Of a DNA stretch of 34,930 nt, positions 10,170-17,838 are shown piece by piece. The DNA is taken from the NCBI GenBank assembly GCA_944389815.1, contig CALXNS010000065.1, forward strand, positions 1 to 34,930, given 5' to 3'. The translations under genes were made by a program, and so were the position numbers. Within the stretch, counting starts at the first letter, position 1, and each line of letters begins with the position of its first letter. This DNA is from an uncultured Victivallis sp. (GTDB taxonomy: Bacteria; Verrucomicrobiota; Lentisphaeria; Victivallales; Victivallaceae). Under the pieces are notes generated by a model. That model ran no database searches. It saw nothing but the letters and a program-made list of their open reading frames with translations, and had not been told where the DNA came from.

Positions 10170-10200
10170 ATACTATGCTTCAAAATCGGCCAAAAGTCAA
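10170..10200 (-). promoter_or_regulatory. predicted promoter of acpP
   Basis: On the - strand TTGACT (10200-10195) is followed either by CATAGT after 17 bases or by TAGTAT after 19 bases (10175-10170). This lies in an AT-rich island of the 170-base fabG-acpP gap, leaving about 70 bases of leader. The -35 is convincing, the -10 ambiguous. Confidence 0.45.
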
Positions 10201-10264
10201 ATTTTTTTCGACAAATATTAAAAATTTTTTTTATTTTTCACGCCCCGCAACCGGGATTTCCCCG

Positions 10265-11017
10265 TCACATCAGCATTCCACCGTCCACGTTGATCACCTG
10301 ACCGGTCACGTAATCGGAATCCGGAGAACAGAGGAAATAAACCACGTTCGCCACATCCTCCGGACGACCGCCGCGCTTCGCCGGAATCACCGTCAGAAAC
10401 GCGTCGCGCGCCTCCTGGGACAATTTGCCGGTCATATCGGTTTCAATGTACCCCGGAGCCACCGCATTCGCCTGAATGTTCCGCGCGGCAAACTCCTTCG
10501 CCGTCGTCTTGGCCAGCGCAATCACGCCCGCCTTCGACGCCGAATAATTCGCCTGACCGACGTTCCCCATCCGTCCAACCACCGACGCGATGTTCACGAT
10601 CTTGCCCGAACGCTGCTTCATCATCGGACGGACCGCGGCCTTCGTGAAGTTGAACGTCCCTTTCAAATTCACCGCGAGCACCGCGTCCCACTGCTCGTCG
10701 CTCATCTTGAGGATCAGCGTATCCTTGGTGATCCCGGCGTTGTTGACCAGAATGTCCAGTTTCCCGAAATCGGCCACCACCTGGGAGACGGTCTTCTCCG
10801 CGTCTTCGAATTTCGCCACGTTCGCGGCATACGCACGCGCATTCACTCCCGCGGCGACGAACTCCGCCGCCGTCGCCTGCGCCACGTCAAGCATGATGTC
10901 CACGATCGCCAGCGAAGCTCCCTCCGCGGCCAGACGCGTGCAGATCGCCTTACCGATTCCACGGGCTCCGCCGGTCACCAGCGCAACTTTTCCTTCCAGA
11001 CGTTTTTCCTGACTCAT
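10265..11017 (-). CDS. fabG: 3-oxoacyl-[acyl-carrier-protein] reductase
   Basis: A 250-residue short-chain dehydrogenase that reduces beta-ketoacyl-ACP with NADPH. The nucleotide-binding TGGARGIG (15-22), NNAG (92-95), the catalytic Ser145 and the Tyr158-x3-Lys162 pair are all in place, and the C-terminus VTGQVINVDGGMLM is typical of FabG. The reading frame stays open far upstream inside fabD, but the ATG at 11017 gives the proper N-terminus MSQEKRLEGKVALVTG and is preceded by AAGGAACGGAAG. It follows fabD after 32 bases, so the two are cotranscribed. Confidence 0.95.
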   Translation of the reverse strand: MSQEKRLEGKVALVTGGARGIGKAICTRLAAEGASLAIVDIMLDVAQATAAEFVAAGVNARAYAANVAKFEDAEKTVSQVVADFGKLDILVNNAGITKDTLILKMSDEQWDAVLAVNLKGTFNFTKAAVRPMMKQRSGKIVNIASVVGRMGNVGQANYSASKAGVIALAKTTAKEFAARNIQANAVAPGYIETDMTGKLSQEARDAFLTVIPAKRGGRPEDVANVVYFLCSPDSDYVTGQVINVDGGMLM

Positions 11018-11049
11018 GATCTTCCGTTCCTTTTCCCTGTAAGATAAGA

Positions 11050-11964
11050 TTATATGGCAAACTTGTTCAGCGTCTCCACGCTGTTGATGTTGGCAAATGC
11101 GATTTCCGGCAGCGTCCGGCGCAACAGTCCGGTAAGCACGTTGCCGGGACCGAATTCGATCATCGTATCGCCGCCCGCGGCGACCATTCCACGCACGCAC
11201 TCCTCCCAGCGTACCGAACCGGCCACCTGGGAGGCGAGATTCTCCCGTATCTCCGCCGTGTCGCGCGCCGGCGACGCACTGTAATTCTGATAAACCGGAA
11301 TTTGCGGCATCTTCACCGGCGCCGACGCCAGCACCGGACGAAGTTCCTCGCCCGCCTGCGCCATCAAACGCGAATGAAAGGCGCCGGCGACATTGAGCAC
11401 GATCACCTTGCGCATTCCGGCCTCCTTGAGTTTCGCCACCGCGGCTTCCACGAGGGATTTCTCGCCGGAAATGACGATCTGACCAGGACTGTTGTAATTG
11501 GCCACGTCGATGCCGCATTCGCCGCAGACGCGCCGGATCACTTCAAGATCGCCGCCCAGCACCGAAGCCATACCGCCCGCGGTCGCGCGGCAGGCGCTGT
11601 CCATCAGTTCCGCCCGTTTCGAAAGCAACCGCAATCCGTCGGCAAACGAAAACGCCCCCGCCGCATAAAGCGCGGCATATTCTCCGAGGCTGAGGCCCGC
11701 ACAGGCTACCGGCTTCAACTGCGGATAACGCGCCCGGAACGCCTCCAGCGCCGCGCAGCTCATCGTGTAGATCGCCGTCTGGCAATAACACGTCTCCGTC
11801 AATTTTTCGGCAGGCCCGTCGAAGATTATGCTCTTGAGCGAATATCCCAGCACCTTGTCGGCTTCGTCGAAAATCGCGCCGGCCGCCGGAATCGTCTCGG
11901 CAAGATCGCGGCCCATTCCGACCGCCTGGGCTCCCTGCCCGGAAAACACGAAAAATGGCTTCAT
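11050..11964 (-). CDS. fabD: malonyl-CoA:ACP transacylase
   Basis: A 304-residue acyltransferase that loads malonate onto ACP. The start MKPFFVFSGQGAQ, nucleophile Ser92 in GLSLGEYAAL, catalytic His196 in GAFHSRLM, and the terminal EFGPGNVLTGL are family hallmarks. The residue before the nucleophile is Leu (GLSLG) where E. coli has His (GHSLG), a variant also seen in other phyla. GGGAGA lies 8 bases before the ATG. It heads the fabD-fabG-acpP-fabF run; fabH and plsX are not in the window. Confidence 0.94.
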   Translation of the reverse strand: MKPFFVFSGQGAQAVGMGRDLAETIPAAGAIFDEADKVLGYSLKSIIFDGPAEKLTETCYCQTAIYTMSCAALEAFRARYPQLKPVACAGLSLGEYAALYAAGAFSFADGLRLLSKRAELMDSACRATAGGMASVLGGDLEVIRRVCGECGIDVANYNSPGQIVISGEKSLVEAAVAKLKEAGMRKVIVLNVAGAFHSRLMAQAGEELRPVLASAPVKMPQIPVYQNYSASPARDTAEIRENLASQVAGSVRWEECVRGMVAAGGDTMIEFGPGNVLTGLLRRTLPEIAFANINSVETLNKFAI

Positions 11965-12009
11965 CCAGCATCTCCCATTTGTAATTGTCTCGCGTTGCGG
12001 TTTAAGATA

Positions 12010-13044
12010 TCACCACCGGACGGATTTTGCAAGAAAAATCCGTTCCGTTTGTTCGCGGAGCGACGCGCACTCCCGGCGCCAGAAGCCGTCGCCGCCCCAT
12101 TCCGGATACCGTTCATGGAAATTGAAATCCCCTTTCTGCCGGGCGCACCAGTCCAGAAAATAGATCATCCGCATCGCCCGCAGCGGTTCGATCATTCCGA
12201 GCGACGCGCGGTCGAATTCGCGGATCGATTCATACCCGCGAAGCAGAAGTTCCAGTTCCCTGCCGCATTCGTCCGGCGGTCCCGGCAGCAGCAGCCAGAG
12301 ATCCTGCACCGGCGGACCGGTGAGCATGTCGTCGAAATCGATCAGCATCAACCCCTCGCCCGGCCGTTCGAGAATGTTCCCCTTGTGACAGTCGCCGTGC
12401 AACCGGATCATCTCCGGCGCCCATTTGCAGGAAAAGAGTTCGCGCAGCAGCGTCTTGAGCACCGATTCAAGCTCACGCCGCACCGAGCCGGAGGCCGTGC
12501 AGTACGCGAGCAGCCGCGCCGCCGCGTCCAGCGTGGCGCAACGCGGTTCGAGTCGAACCCGGTGCCGCGCCGCGCGCCGGCAGCCGACCGCGTGAAGCCG
12601 CCCGAGCAATGTGCCGAGCCGCACCCACGATTCGTCATCAACCGCCTCGAACGCCCGTCCCCAGCGTTTGGGAAACGCCGCAAAAAACACCCCTTCGGCG
12701 CTGACCGCCAGCGTCGAGCCGTTTCCCAGCCGCAACGGCGCGATCACCGGAATTTCGGCCGCGCGGCACTCCAGCGTGAACAAATGCTCTTCGAGCAGCG
12801 CCGCCCGACTCCAACGCCCCGGGCGGTAGAATTTGAACACGAAACGGCTGCCGTCGTCGGCCCGTTCCATTTCATAGACGCGGTTGATGTAACTGGGCAG
12901 CGGCATCAGCACGCCGGAAAAACGCGCCCCCATCGCCGTCTCTGCCGCGGTGAAAATCCGTTCCGGAGTGAGCGCGTCAAAGCTGCCGGTCATCTGAAAA
13001 TTTTTCCCGGCTTTCAACTCTTCCGACCTCTCCATCCCATTCAA
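12010..13044 (-). CDS. SrkA/YihE-like serine/threonine protein kinase
   Basis: A 344-residue kinase of the aminoglycoside-phosphotransferase fold, close to E. coli SrkA, a stress-response kinase that counters programmed death. Conserved points are FVFKFYRPGRWS with Lys71, RLHGDCHKGNIL with Asp218 and Asn223, IDFDDMLTGPPVQDLW, and IEPLRAMRMIYFLDWCAR, all with direct SrkA counterparts. The start is uncertain: ATG at 13044 gives the longest form, while ATG at 12993 (MTGSFDALTP) matches the family length better. A terminator stem lies just upstream at 13078-13103, so the message may depend on readthrough from the small basic protein gene. fabD follows after 45 bases. Confidence 0.82.
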   Translation of the reverse strand: MNGMERSEELKAGKNFQMTGSFDALTPERIFTAAETAMGARFSGVLMPLPSYINRVYEMERADDGSRFVFKFYRPGRWSRAALLEEHLFTLECRAAEIPVIAPLRLGNGSTLAVSAEGVFFAAFPKRWGRAFEAVDDESWVRLGTLLGRLHAVGCRRAARHRVRLEPRCATLDAAARLLAYCTASGSVRRELESVLKTLLRELFSCKWAPEMIRLHGDCHKGNILERPGEGLMLIDFDDMLTGPPVQDLWLLLPGPPDECGRELELLLRGYESIREFDRASLGMIEPLRAMRMIYFLDWCARQKGDFNFHERYPEWGGDGFWRRECASLREQTERIFLAKSVRW

Positions 13045-13067
13045 TTCCCATTTTCATTCCCGCTTAA

Positions 13068-13103
13068 ACAAAAAAACGCGGCCGGAATTTCCATTCCCGC
13101 CGC
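13068..13103 (-). terminator. intrinsic terminator after the small basic protein gene
   Basis: On the - strand an 11-bp stem with one mismatch (GCGGCGGGAAT / ATTCCGGCCGC), with GGAA as loop, is followed by GTTTTTTTG. It lies 55 bases after the small basic protein stop and only about 25 bases before the longest start of the SrkA-like gene. Confidence 0.75.
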
Positions 13104-13157
13104 ATTTTCCCGCGCGTTTTCCGAATCCACTCCGGGAAACGCTCCATTCGACTTCGT

Positions 13158-13313
13158 TCAGATATCGGTCGGCTTGGTCTTGGGCAGACCGAGGACCTTG
13201 TCCTCTTTGATCCGACCATCGGCACGGAGCACGTCGAGCCGTTCGAAACGCTTCATGACATTGCGGATTTTGCGGATCTTGCCGCCGACGCGGAGACTCG
13301 GATGCTGAGACAT
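13158..13313 (-). CDS. PVC-type small basic protein
   Basis: A 51-residue, strongly basic protein: MSQHPSLRVGGKIRKIRNVM, then KRFERLDVLRADGRI, ending VLGLPKTKPTDI. The MSQHPSL start, the central RNVMKRFER and the GLPKTKP end match the family of about 50 residues described from Chlamydiae, Verrucomicrobia and relatives (TIGR04137, by memory). Its size and charge suggest an rRNA-binding or ribosome-associated role, which is inference. A GAGGTG ribosome site precedes the ATG by 6 bases. It is short enough to be missed by gene callers. It is followed by its own terminator and is the best taxonomic marker in the window. Confidence 0.85.
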   Translation of the reverse strand: MSQHPSLRVGGKIRKIRNVMKRFERLDVLRADGRIKEDKVLGLPKTKPTDI

Positions 13314-13413
13314 GTTTTCACCTCGTTCGTAAATAATTTATGTCAATTGTTCTCAATAACCACAAACCATCGCCGGTCGAATTCCGAAACGGCAATGTCT
13401 ATTAATATGACTC

Positions 13414-13458
13414 AAAAATCGATTTCTTCAAGCCGCCCGACGGAAAATTTCGATTTTT
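13414..13458. repeat. AT-rich inverted repeat upstream of the phosphoesterase gene
   Basis: AAAAATCGA (13414-13422) is mirrored by TCGATTTTT (13450-13458), with further weak pairing inside (TTTC / GAAA). It lies in the divergent gap between the small basic protein and the phosphoesterase genes, ending 16 bases before the -35 of the latter. It could be an operator or a bidirectional terminator; nothing decides between them. Confidence 0.35.
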
Positions 13459-13474
13459 TTCCTCCGGAACGCGA

Positions 13475-13503
13475 TTGCCAAATCCCCGTCCTCCGATTAT
13501 AGT
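13475..13503 (+). promoter_or_regulatory. promoter of the 5'-nucleotidase family gene, predicted leaderless
   Basis: TTGCCA (13475-13480), 17 bases, then TATAGT (13498-13503). The ATG is at 13511, so a start point 7-8 bases after the -10 falls on or beside the first codon. No ribosome site is present before the ATG. Confidence 0.65.
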
Positions 13504-13510
13504 ATGAACC

Positions 13511-14920
13511 ATGATGAAGCAATTTTTTTCGATTTCAGTGATTTTATTTCTGCTGACCGCCGGTGCGGGACAGGTTGAAATTTACGCGACGGCCGACCTC
13601 CACGGGCACATCGAGGAGTTCCTCGCGCTCGCACCGCTGCTCCGCTCGGACACCCCCGCGCTGCGGATCGACTGCGGCGACACGGTGCAGGGTACCGCGC
13701 TCAGCCGTTTCACCGACGGCGCGACCATGATCGACGCACTGAATGCGCTCTCCTTCGATTTCTGGATTCCGGGCAACCACGACTTCGAAACCGGGTTCTC
13801 CACGATGTCGGCACTCGGCGCCCGCTTCCACGGACGGACGCTCGGCGCCGACTGGCGGTGGTTCGCATGGCACCCCGCCCCGTGGGCGCTGGTCGCGTAC
13901 GGCGATTACCGCGTCGCCGTCATCGGATTGACCGACCCGAAAATGCCCGCCCGCATTGAACCGGGGAGCGCTCTCAAACTTCAACCGCCCGCCGAAGCAC
14001 TGCGCCGCATCATGCCGGAAATCCGCCGCGCCGAACCGGATCTGGTAATTCTCGCCTGGCATTCGGGCATCTATTTCTCCGGCGGCAATCTCTACCGGTT
14101 CCTTCAGGAGTTCCCGGAAATCGACCTGGTCATCGGGGCGCACAGCCACGAGGAGCACCCCGGAGAACAAATCGCCGGCGCCTGGTTCGTCCAGCCCGGC
14201 TGTCACGCCCGGGCCGCGGCGCACATCGTCGCCGAATTCGACGACGAAAACGGCAAACTCATCCGGATTCGCTCCCGCCTCCTCCGGCCGGATCCGGCCT
14301 CCCCCGCCGTCGATCAACCGATCGCCGGGCTCCTCGAACCCGCGCTCACCGAAGCCCGCCGTATCGGAGAAAGAGCACTCTGCACCACGGGAATTCCCTT
14401 GAAAATGCCCGGGCCGCAGGAATTTCACGCTCCGATCGGTCAGATCGGCACAAACGCGCTTCTCTCCGCCCACGCCGCCGACGTGGCGCTCTTCACGCTT
14501 CCCGCAGGAGAACTTCAACTGCCGCGCAACATCACCGAGGCGGCGCTCTACCGGGTGCTGCCCTACGAAAACCGCATCGCCACGATCCGCCTCTCCCGCC
14601 GCGAACTGGAACAATTCGTCGCCGAACAGCTCCAGTTGTCGAAAAAACGGCGCACCGTCCCGTTCTTCGACGGAATCACCGTGACGCTCGACCGGCGCGG
14701 CAAACCGATCCGACTGGACGCGCCTCCGGAAGCGGTGCTGGTGCTCAACGACTACACACTTCTTTCCAGCTCCGTTCTGCGGCCGCTGCTCGACGAACCG
14801 GAGCGCGAATGGCGCATCTTCGACGAACTCGAACGCGATGCGGTCCGCCGTTATCTCTTCCAACACCCCGGCTGGACGCCGAACCGCTCCCGCTGGATCA
14901 TGCAGATGCCGCGCAAATAG
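13511..14920 (+). CDS. secreted 5'-nucleotidase/UshA-family metallophosphoesterase
   Basis: A 469-residue exported enzyme. An N-terminal signal peptide (about 1-20) precedes a calcineurin-like metal site: ATADLHGH (Asp29, His31), CGDTVQG (Asp57), GNHDFETG (Asn89, His90), AWHSG and GAHSHEEH. The second half corresponds to the 5'-nucleotidase C-terminal substrate domain (IGQIGTNALLSAHAADVAL, then VLPYENRIATIRLSRREL). Family members strip phosphate from nucleotides or sugar nucleotides in the periplasm; the exact substrate is unknown. It stands alone with its own promoter. The first two codons are both ATG and there is no ribosome site, fitting a leaderless message. Confidence 0.88.
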   Translation: MMKQFFSISVILFLLTAGAGQVEIYATADLHGHIEEFLALAPLLRSDTPALRIDCGDTVQGTALSRFTDGATMIDALNALSFDFWIPGNHDFETGFSTMSALGARFHGRTLGADWRWFAWHPAPWALVAYGDYRVAVIGLTDPKMPARIEPGSALKLQPPAEALRRIMPEIRRAEPDLVILAWHSGIYFSGGNLYRFLQEFPEIDLVIGAHSHEEHPGEQIAGAWFVQPGCHARAAAHIVAEFDDENGKLIRIRSRLLRPDPASPAVDQPIAGLLEPALTEARRIGERALCTTGIPLKMPGPQEFHAPIGQIGTNALLSAHAADVALFTLPAGELQLPRNITEAALYRVLPYENRIATIRLSRRELEQFVAEQLQLSKKRRTVPFFDGITVTLDRRGKPIRLDAPPEAVLVLNDYTLLSSSVLRPLLDEPEREWRIFDELERDAVRRYLFQHPGWTPNRSRWIMQMPRK

Positions 14921-15008
14921 TTTTCCAGTCGAAGTGAAAGCAGGCGGAGGGGATTGCGCACGGAAGAAAACCGTACGAGAATTTTTCATAAAAACAGTTC
15001 CGGGCAAA

Positions 15009-15037
15009 TTTACAAACGCGATTTTCGATGCTATATT
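15009..15037 (+). promoter_or_regulatory. promoter of the hom-ask-proS-nifU-prfB operon
   Basis: TTTACA (15009-15014), 17 bases, then TATATT (15032-15037), with an AT-rich start region. The predicted start near 15044 leaves about 55 bases before the GTG of hom. Confidence 0.6.
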
Positions 15038-15098
15038 AACAAGCTAAGAATATTTTTGTTTTTCTTTGACACTCAATAAAGACAGGGAAATCACCATC

Positions 15099-16391
15099 GT
15101 GAAAGAGATCAAGGTAGGAATCATCGGTTTCGGCACCGTCGGGGCCGGCGTGGCCGCCAATTTGCTCAACAACGGCGACGTCATCGCCAAACGCGCCGGC
15201 GTCAGACCCGTGCTGCATAAAATCGCCGACCTCGACATCACGACCGATCGCGGCGTCAACGTCCCGCCCGGCATCCTCACGACCGACGCGGCCGAAGCGA
15301 TCCGTGAATGCGACATCATCGTCGAACTCGTCGGCGGAACCACCTTCGCCAAAAAATTCATCCTCGACGCCATCCGCGCCGGAAAACCCGTCGTCACTGC
15401 GAACAAGGCGCTCCTCGCTCTCCATGGCGAAGAGATTTTCGCCGCCGCCGAAAAAGCCGGCGTCGACGTCTATTACGAAGCGAGCGTCGCCGGCGGAATC
15501 CCGATCATCAAGGCGCTCCGCGAAGGTCTGATCTCCAACCGGATCAACCGCATCTACGGGATCATGAACGGCACGTGCAATTATATCCTCACGCGCATGG
15601 AACGCGAGGGAATCGATTTCAACACCGTCCTCGCCGAAGCACAGAAACTCGGTTATGCGGAGGCCAACCCCTCGCTCGACATCGACGGATTCGACACCGC
15701 GCACAAGACCGCGATCCTCGCCGCCCTCGCCTACGGAAAATGGTTCGGACTTGAACCCGTTCACGTCGAAGGCATCCGCGACCTCGCGCTCGACGACCTG
15801 CGCTACGCCGACGAACTCGGTTACAGAATCAAGCTCCTGGCGATCATCAAGGCCGTCGACGGCGAACTTGAAATGCGCGTCCATCCGACCCTGATCCCCA
15901 GAAGCACGCTGCTTGCGAACATCTCCGACGTCTTCAACGGCGTCCTGGTCGAAGGCGACACCGTCGGACAGACCCTCTTCTACGGCCGCGGCGCCGGACG
16001 GTTCGCCACCGCCAGCGCGGTCGTCGCCGACATCACCGACGTGGCGATCAATCTTGCAACCGGTTCGGTCCGCCGGATTCCGGCGTTCCGCGAGGGGGCG
16101 CTCTTCAGCAAGATCCGTGCGATGGACGAAGTGGTCAGCCGCTATTATCTGCGCCTTCAGGTACAGGATTGTCCGGGAGTCATCGCGTCGATCGCCCAGA
16201 TTCTGGCCGATCACTCGATCAGCATCTCCAGTCTGATTCAACCGGAACAGCGCGCCGCCGACGGAACCGTTTCCCTCGTTCTGCTCACTCATCCGGCGAA
16301 AGAAAATGCACTCCATGCCGCGCTGGCCGAACTCGCGACGCTCTCGATCAATCAGAGTCCGGCCAAAGTGCTGCGCATCGAAGATATTTAA
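15099..16391 (+). CDS. hom: homoserine dehydrogenase
   Basis: A 430-residue enzyme that reduces aspartate semialdehyde to homoserine, the branch to threonine and methionine. Domains in order are the Rossmann domain (KVGIIGFGTVGAGVA, then VTANKALLALHG), the catalytic domain (YEASVAGGIPII, GIMNGTCNYILTRM) and a C-terminal ACT domain (LRLQVQDCPGVIASIAQIL), which usually mediates threonine feedback. The GTG at 15099 with GGGA upstream gives the normal N-terminus; a TTG at 15066 is in frame and would add 11 residues (TLNKDREITI), less likely. The aspartokinase gene follows after 23 bases. Confidence 0.93.
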   Translation: MKEIKVGIIGFGTVGAGVAANLLNNGDVIAKRAGVRPVLHKIADLDITTDRGVNVPPGILTTDAAEAIRECDIIVELVGGTTFAKKFILDAIRAGKPVVTANKALLALHGEEIFAAAEKAGVDVYYEASVAGGIPIIKALREGLISNRINRIYGIMNGTCNYILTRMEREGIDFNTVLAEAQKLGYAEANPSLDIDGFDTAHKTAILAALAYGKWFGLEPVHVEGIRDLALDDLRYADELGYRIKLLAIIKAVDGELEMRVHPTLIPRSTLLANISDVFNGVLVEGDTVGQTLFYGRGAGRFATASAVVADITDVAINLATGSVRRIPAFREGALFSKIRAMDEVVSRYYLRLQVQDCPGVIASIAQILADHSISISSLIQPEQRAADGTVSLVLLTHPAKENALHAALAELATLSINQSPAKVLRIEDI

Positions 16392-16414
16392 TTATTTTTC
16401 AAGGAACAGCGACA

Positions 16415-17821
16415 ATGGGAATTCATACCGTTGAAAAAATAGGCGGCACCAGCATGACCCGGTTCGGCGAACTCATGGACAACATCCTGATCGCCGGCCG
16501 CAGCGGCGCCGATCTTTACAACCGCATCTTCGTGGTCTCCGCCTATGGCGGCGTCACCGATCTTCTGCTCGAAAACAAGAAGACCGCGGCACCGGGCATC
16601 TACGCAGCATTCGCCGCCGGCGACCGCGCATGGGAGGAGAAACTTGAATCCACCCGCGCCACGCTCATCGAATTCAACCGCTCGTTCGAATCCCTCGGAC
16701 TCGATCAGACAATTGCGGACGCATTCGTCAATGAACGCATGGACGGCGTCAGAAGCTGTCTGCGCAATCTCATGCAGCTGCGCAGTTTCGGCCACTTCCA
16801 CCGCGAAGATTACCTGCCCGCCGCCCGCGAACTTCTCAGTTCGGTCGGCGAAGCGCACAGCGCCTTTAATTCCACGGAAATTCTCCGCGCCCACGGCGTC
16901 AACGCCGTCTTCGTCGATCTCTCCGGCTGGAAGGATCAGGAGACCGGTTCTATGGAGGAGACGATCCGACACCACATGGAGGGACTCGATTTCGCCAGCT
17001 GCATGCCGATCGTCACTGGATACGCCAAATGCGCCGAAGGGGTGATGGCCCGGTTCGACCGCGGTTACAGCGAGATCACCTTCAGCAAGCTCGCCGTCGT
17101 CACCGGCGCGCGCGAAGGGGTTATTCACAAGGAGTTTCACCTCTCGACCGGCGATCCGAAGCTGATCGGCATCGACAAGGTCCGCACGATCGGACACACC
17201 AACTTCGACATCGCCGACCAGCTTGCGGACATGGCGATGGAGGCGATTCACCCGAAAGCATCCAAGGCGATGGAGTTGAACAACATTCCGATCCGCGTGG
17301 ACAACGCGTTCGATCCGGGCAACCCCGGAACGCTCATCAGCCGCAACTACGTCTCGCCGAATCCGCGCGTCGATATGATCTGCGGCAGAAAGGATGTGGT
17401 CGCCGTCGAGGTGTTCGATCCGGAAATGGTCGGCGAAAGCGGTTATGATTATCAGATTCTCGCGTCATTTGCGAAATACAAGATCAGCTACATCGCCAAG
17501 AACACCAACGCCAACACGATCACTCATTACGTTTCGGAAAAATCCCGGCACCTCAAGGAGTGTCTCCGGGAAATTTCCGAACGATTCCCCGGCGCCAAGG
17601 TCACCACGCGGGAAGTGGCGATCATCGGCGTCATCGGCACGAATATGAAACTGCCCGGCTTCCTCTACCGCGCGGCAAAGTCGCTCGCGGAGGCGAAAAT
17701 CAATGTCCTCGCGCTCGACCAGTGCATCCGTCAGGTCAACATGCAGTTCATCATCGAGCGCGGCGACTTCCAGACCGCCCAGATCGCGCTGCACCGGGAA
17801 CTGGTCGAAAACGAAAGATAA
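16415..17821 (+). CDS. aspartate kinase, ectoine-cluster (Ask_Ect-like) type
   Basis: A 468-residue aspartokinase that phosphorylates aspartate, the first step towards lysine, threonine and methionine. The amino-acid kinase start is HTVEKIGGTSMTRFGELMDN, with KIGGTS in place of the common KFGGTS; FVVSAYGGVTDLLLENKK follows, with GYAKCAEGVMARFDRGYSEI later. C-terminal ACT-like repeats include VIGTNMKLPGFLYRAAKSL. The long insert after the first strand and the EKIGGTSM start recall the aspartokinase of ectoine operons, but no ect genes are near. The gene lies between hom and proS, so here it supplies general aspartate-family synthesis. The ATG at 16415 has AAGGA 9 bases upstream; the open frame before it is a shadow inside hom. 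Confidence 0.88.
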   Translation: MGIHTVEKIGGTSMTRFGELMDNILIAGRSGADLYNRIFVVSAYGGVTDLLLENKKTAAPGIYAAFAAGDRAWEEKLESTRATLIEFNRSFESLGLDQTIADAFVNERMDGVRSCLRNLMQLRSFGHFHREDYLPAARELLSSVGEAHSAFNSTEILRAHGVNAVFVDLSGWKDQETGSMEETIRHHMEGLDFASCMPIVTGYAKCAEGVMARFDRGYSEITFSKLAVVTGAREGVIHKEFHLSTGDPKLIGIDKVRTIGHTNFDIADQLADMAMEAIHPKASKAMELNNIPIRVDNAFDPGNPGTLISRNYVSPNPRVDMICGRKDVVAVEVFDPEMVGESGYDYQILASFAKYKISYIAKNTNANTITHYVSEKSRHLKECLREISERFPGAKVTTREVAIIGVIGTNMKLPGFLYRAAKSLAEAKINVLALDQCIRQVNMQFIIERGDFQTAQIALHRELVENER

Positions 17822-17838
17822 CGGAAGGAACAACGACC

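Noticed and set aside
10133..10262. Possible terminator hairpin after fabG (GGGGAAATCCC and CCCGGTTGCGGG)
   Set aside because: The stems are short, compete with each other, and are followed by a mixed A/T stretch without a T-run.
11302..13308. 668-codon + strand frame across fabD and the kinase gene
   Set aside because: It spans two well-supported - strand genes, a terminator and the small basic protein; composition is His/Arg/Pro-rich as expected for antisense.
13544..15007. 487-codon - strand frame opposite the phosphoesterase gene
   Set aside because: The + strand product has signal peptide and full metal site; the antisense protein is Arg/Gly/Val-rich without motifs.
15036..16316. 426-codon - strand frame opposite hom
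   Set aside because: Asp/Val/Gly-rich mirror of hom codons; hom has all catalytic motifs.
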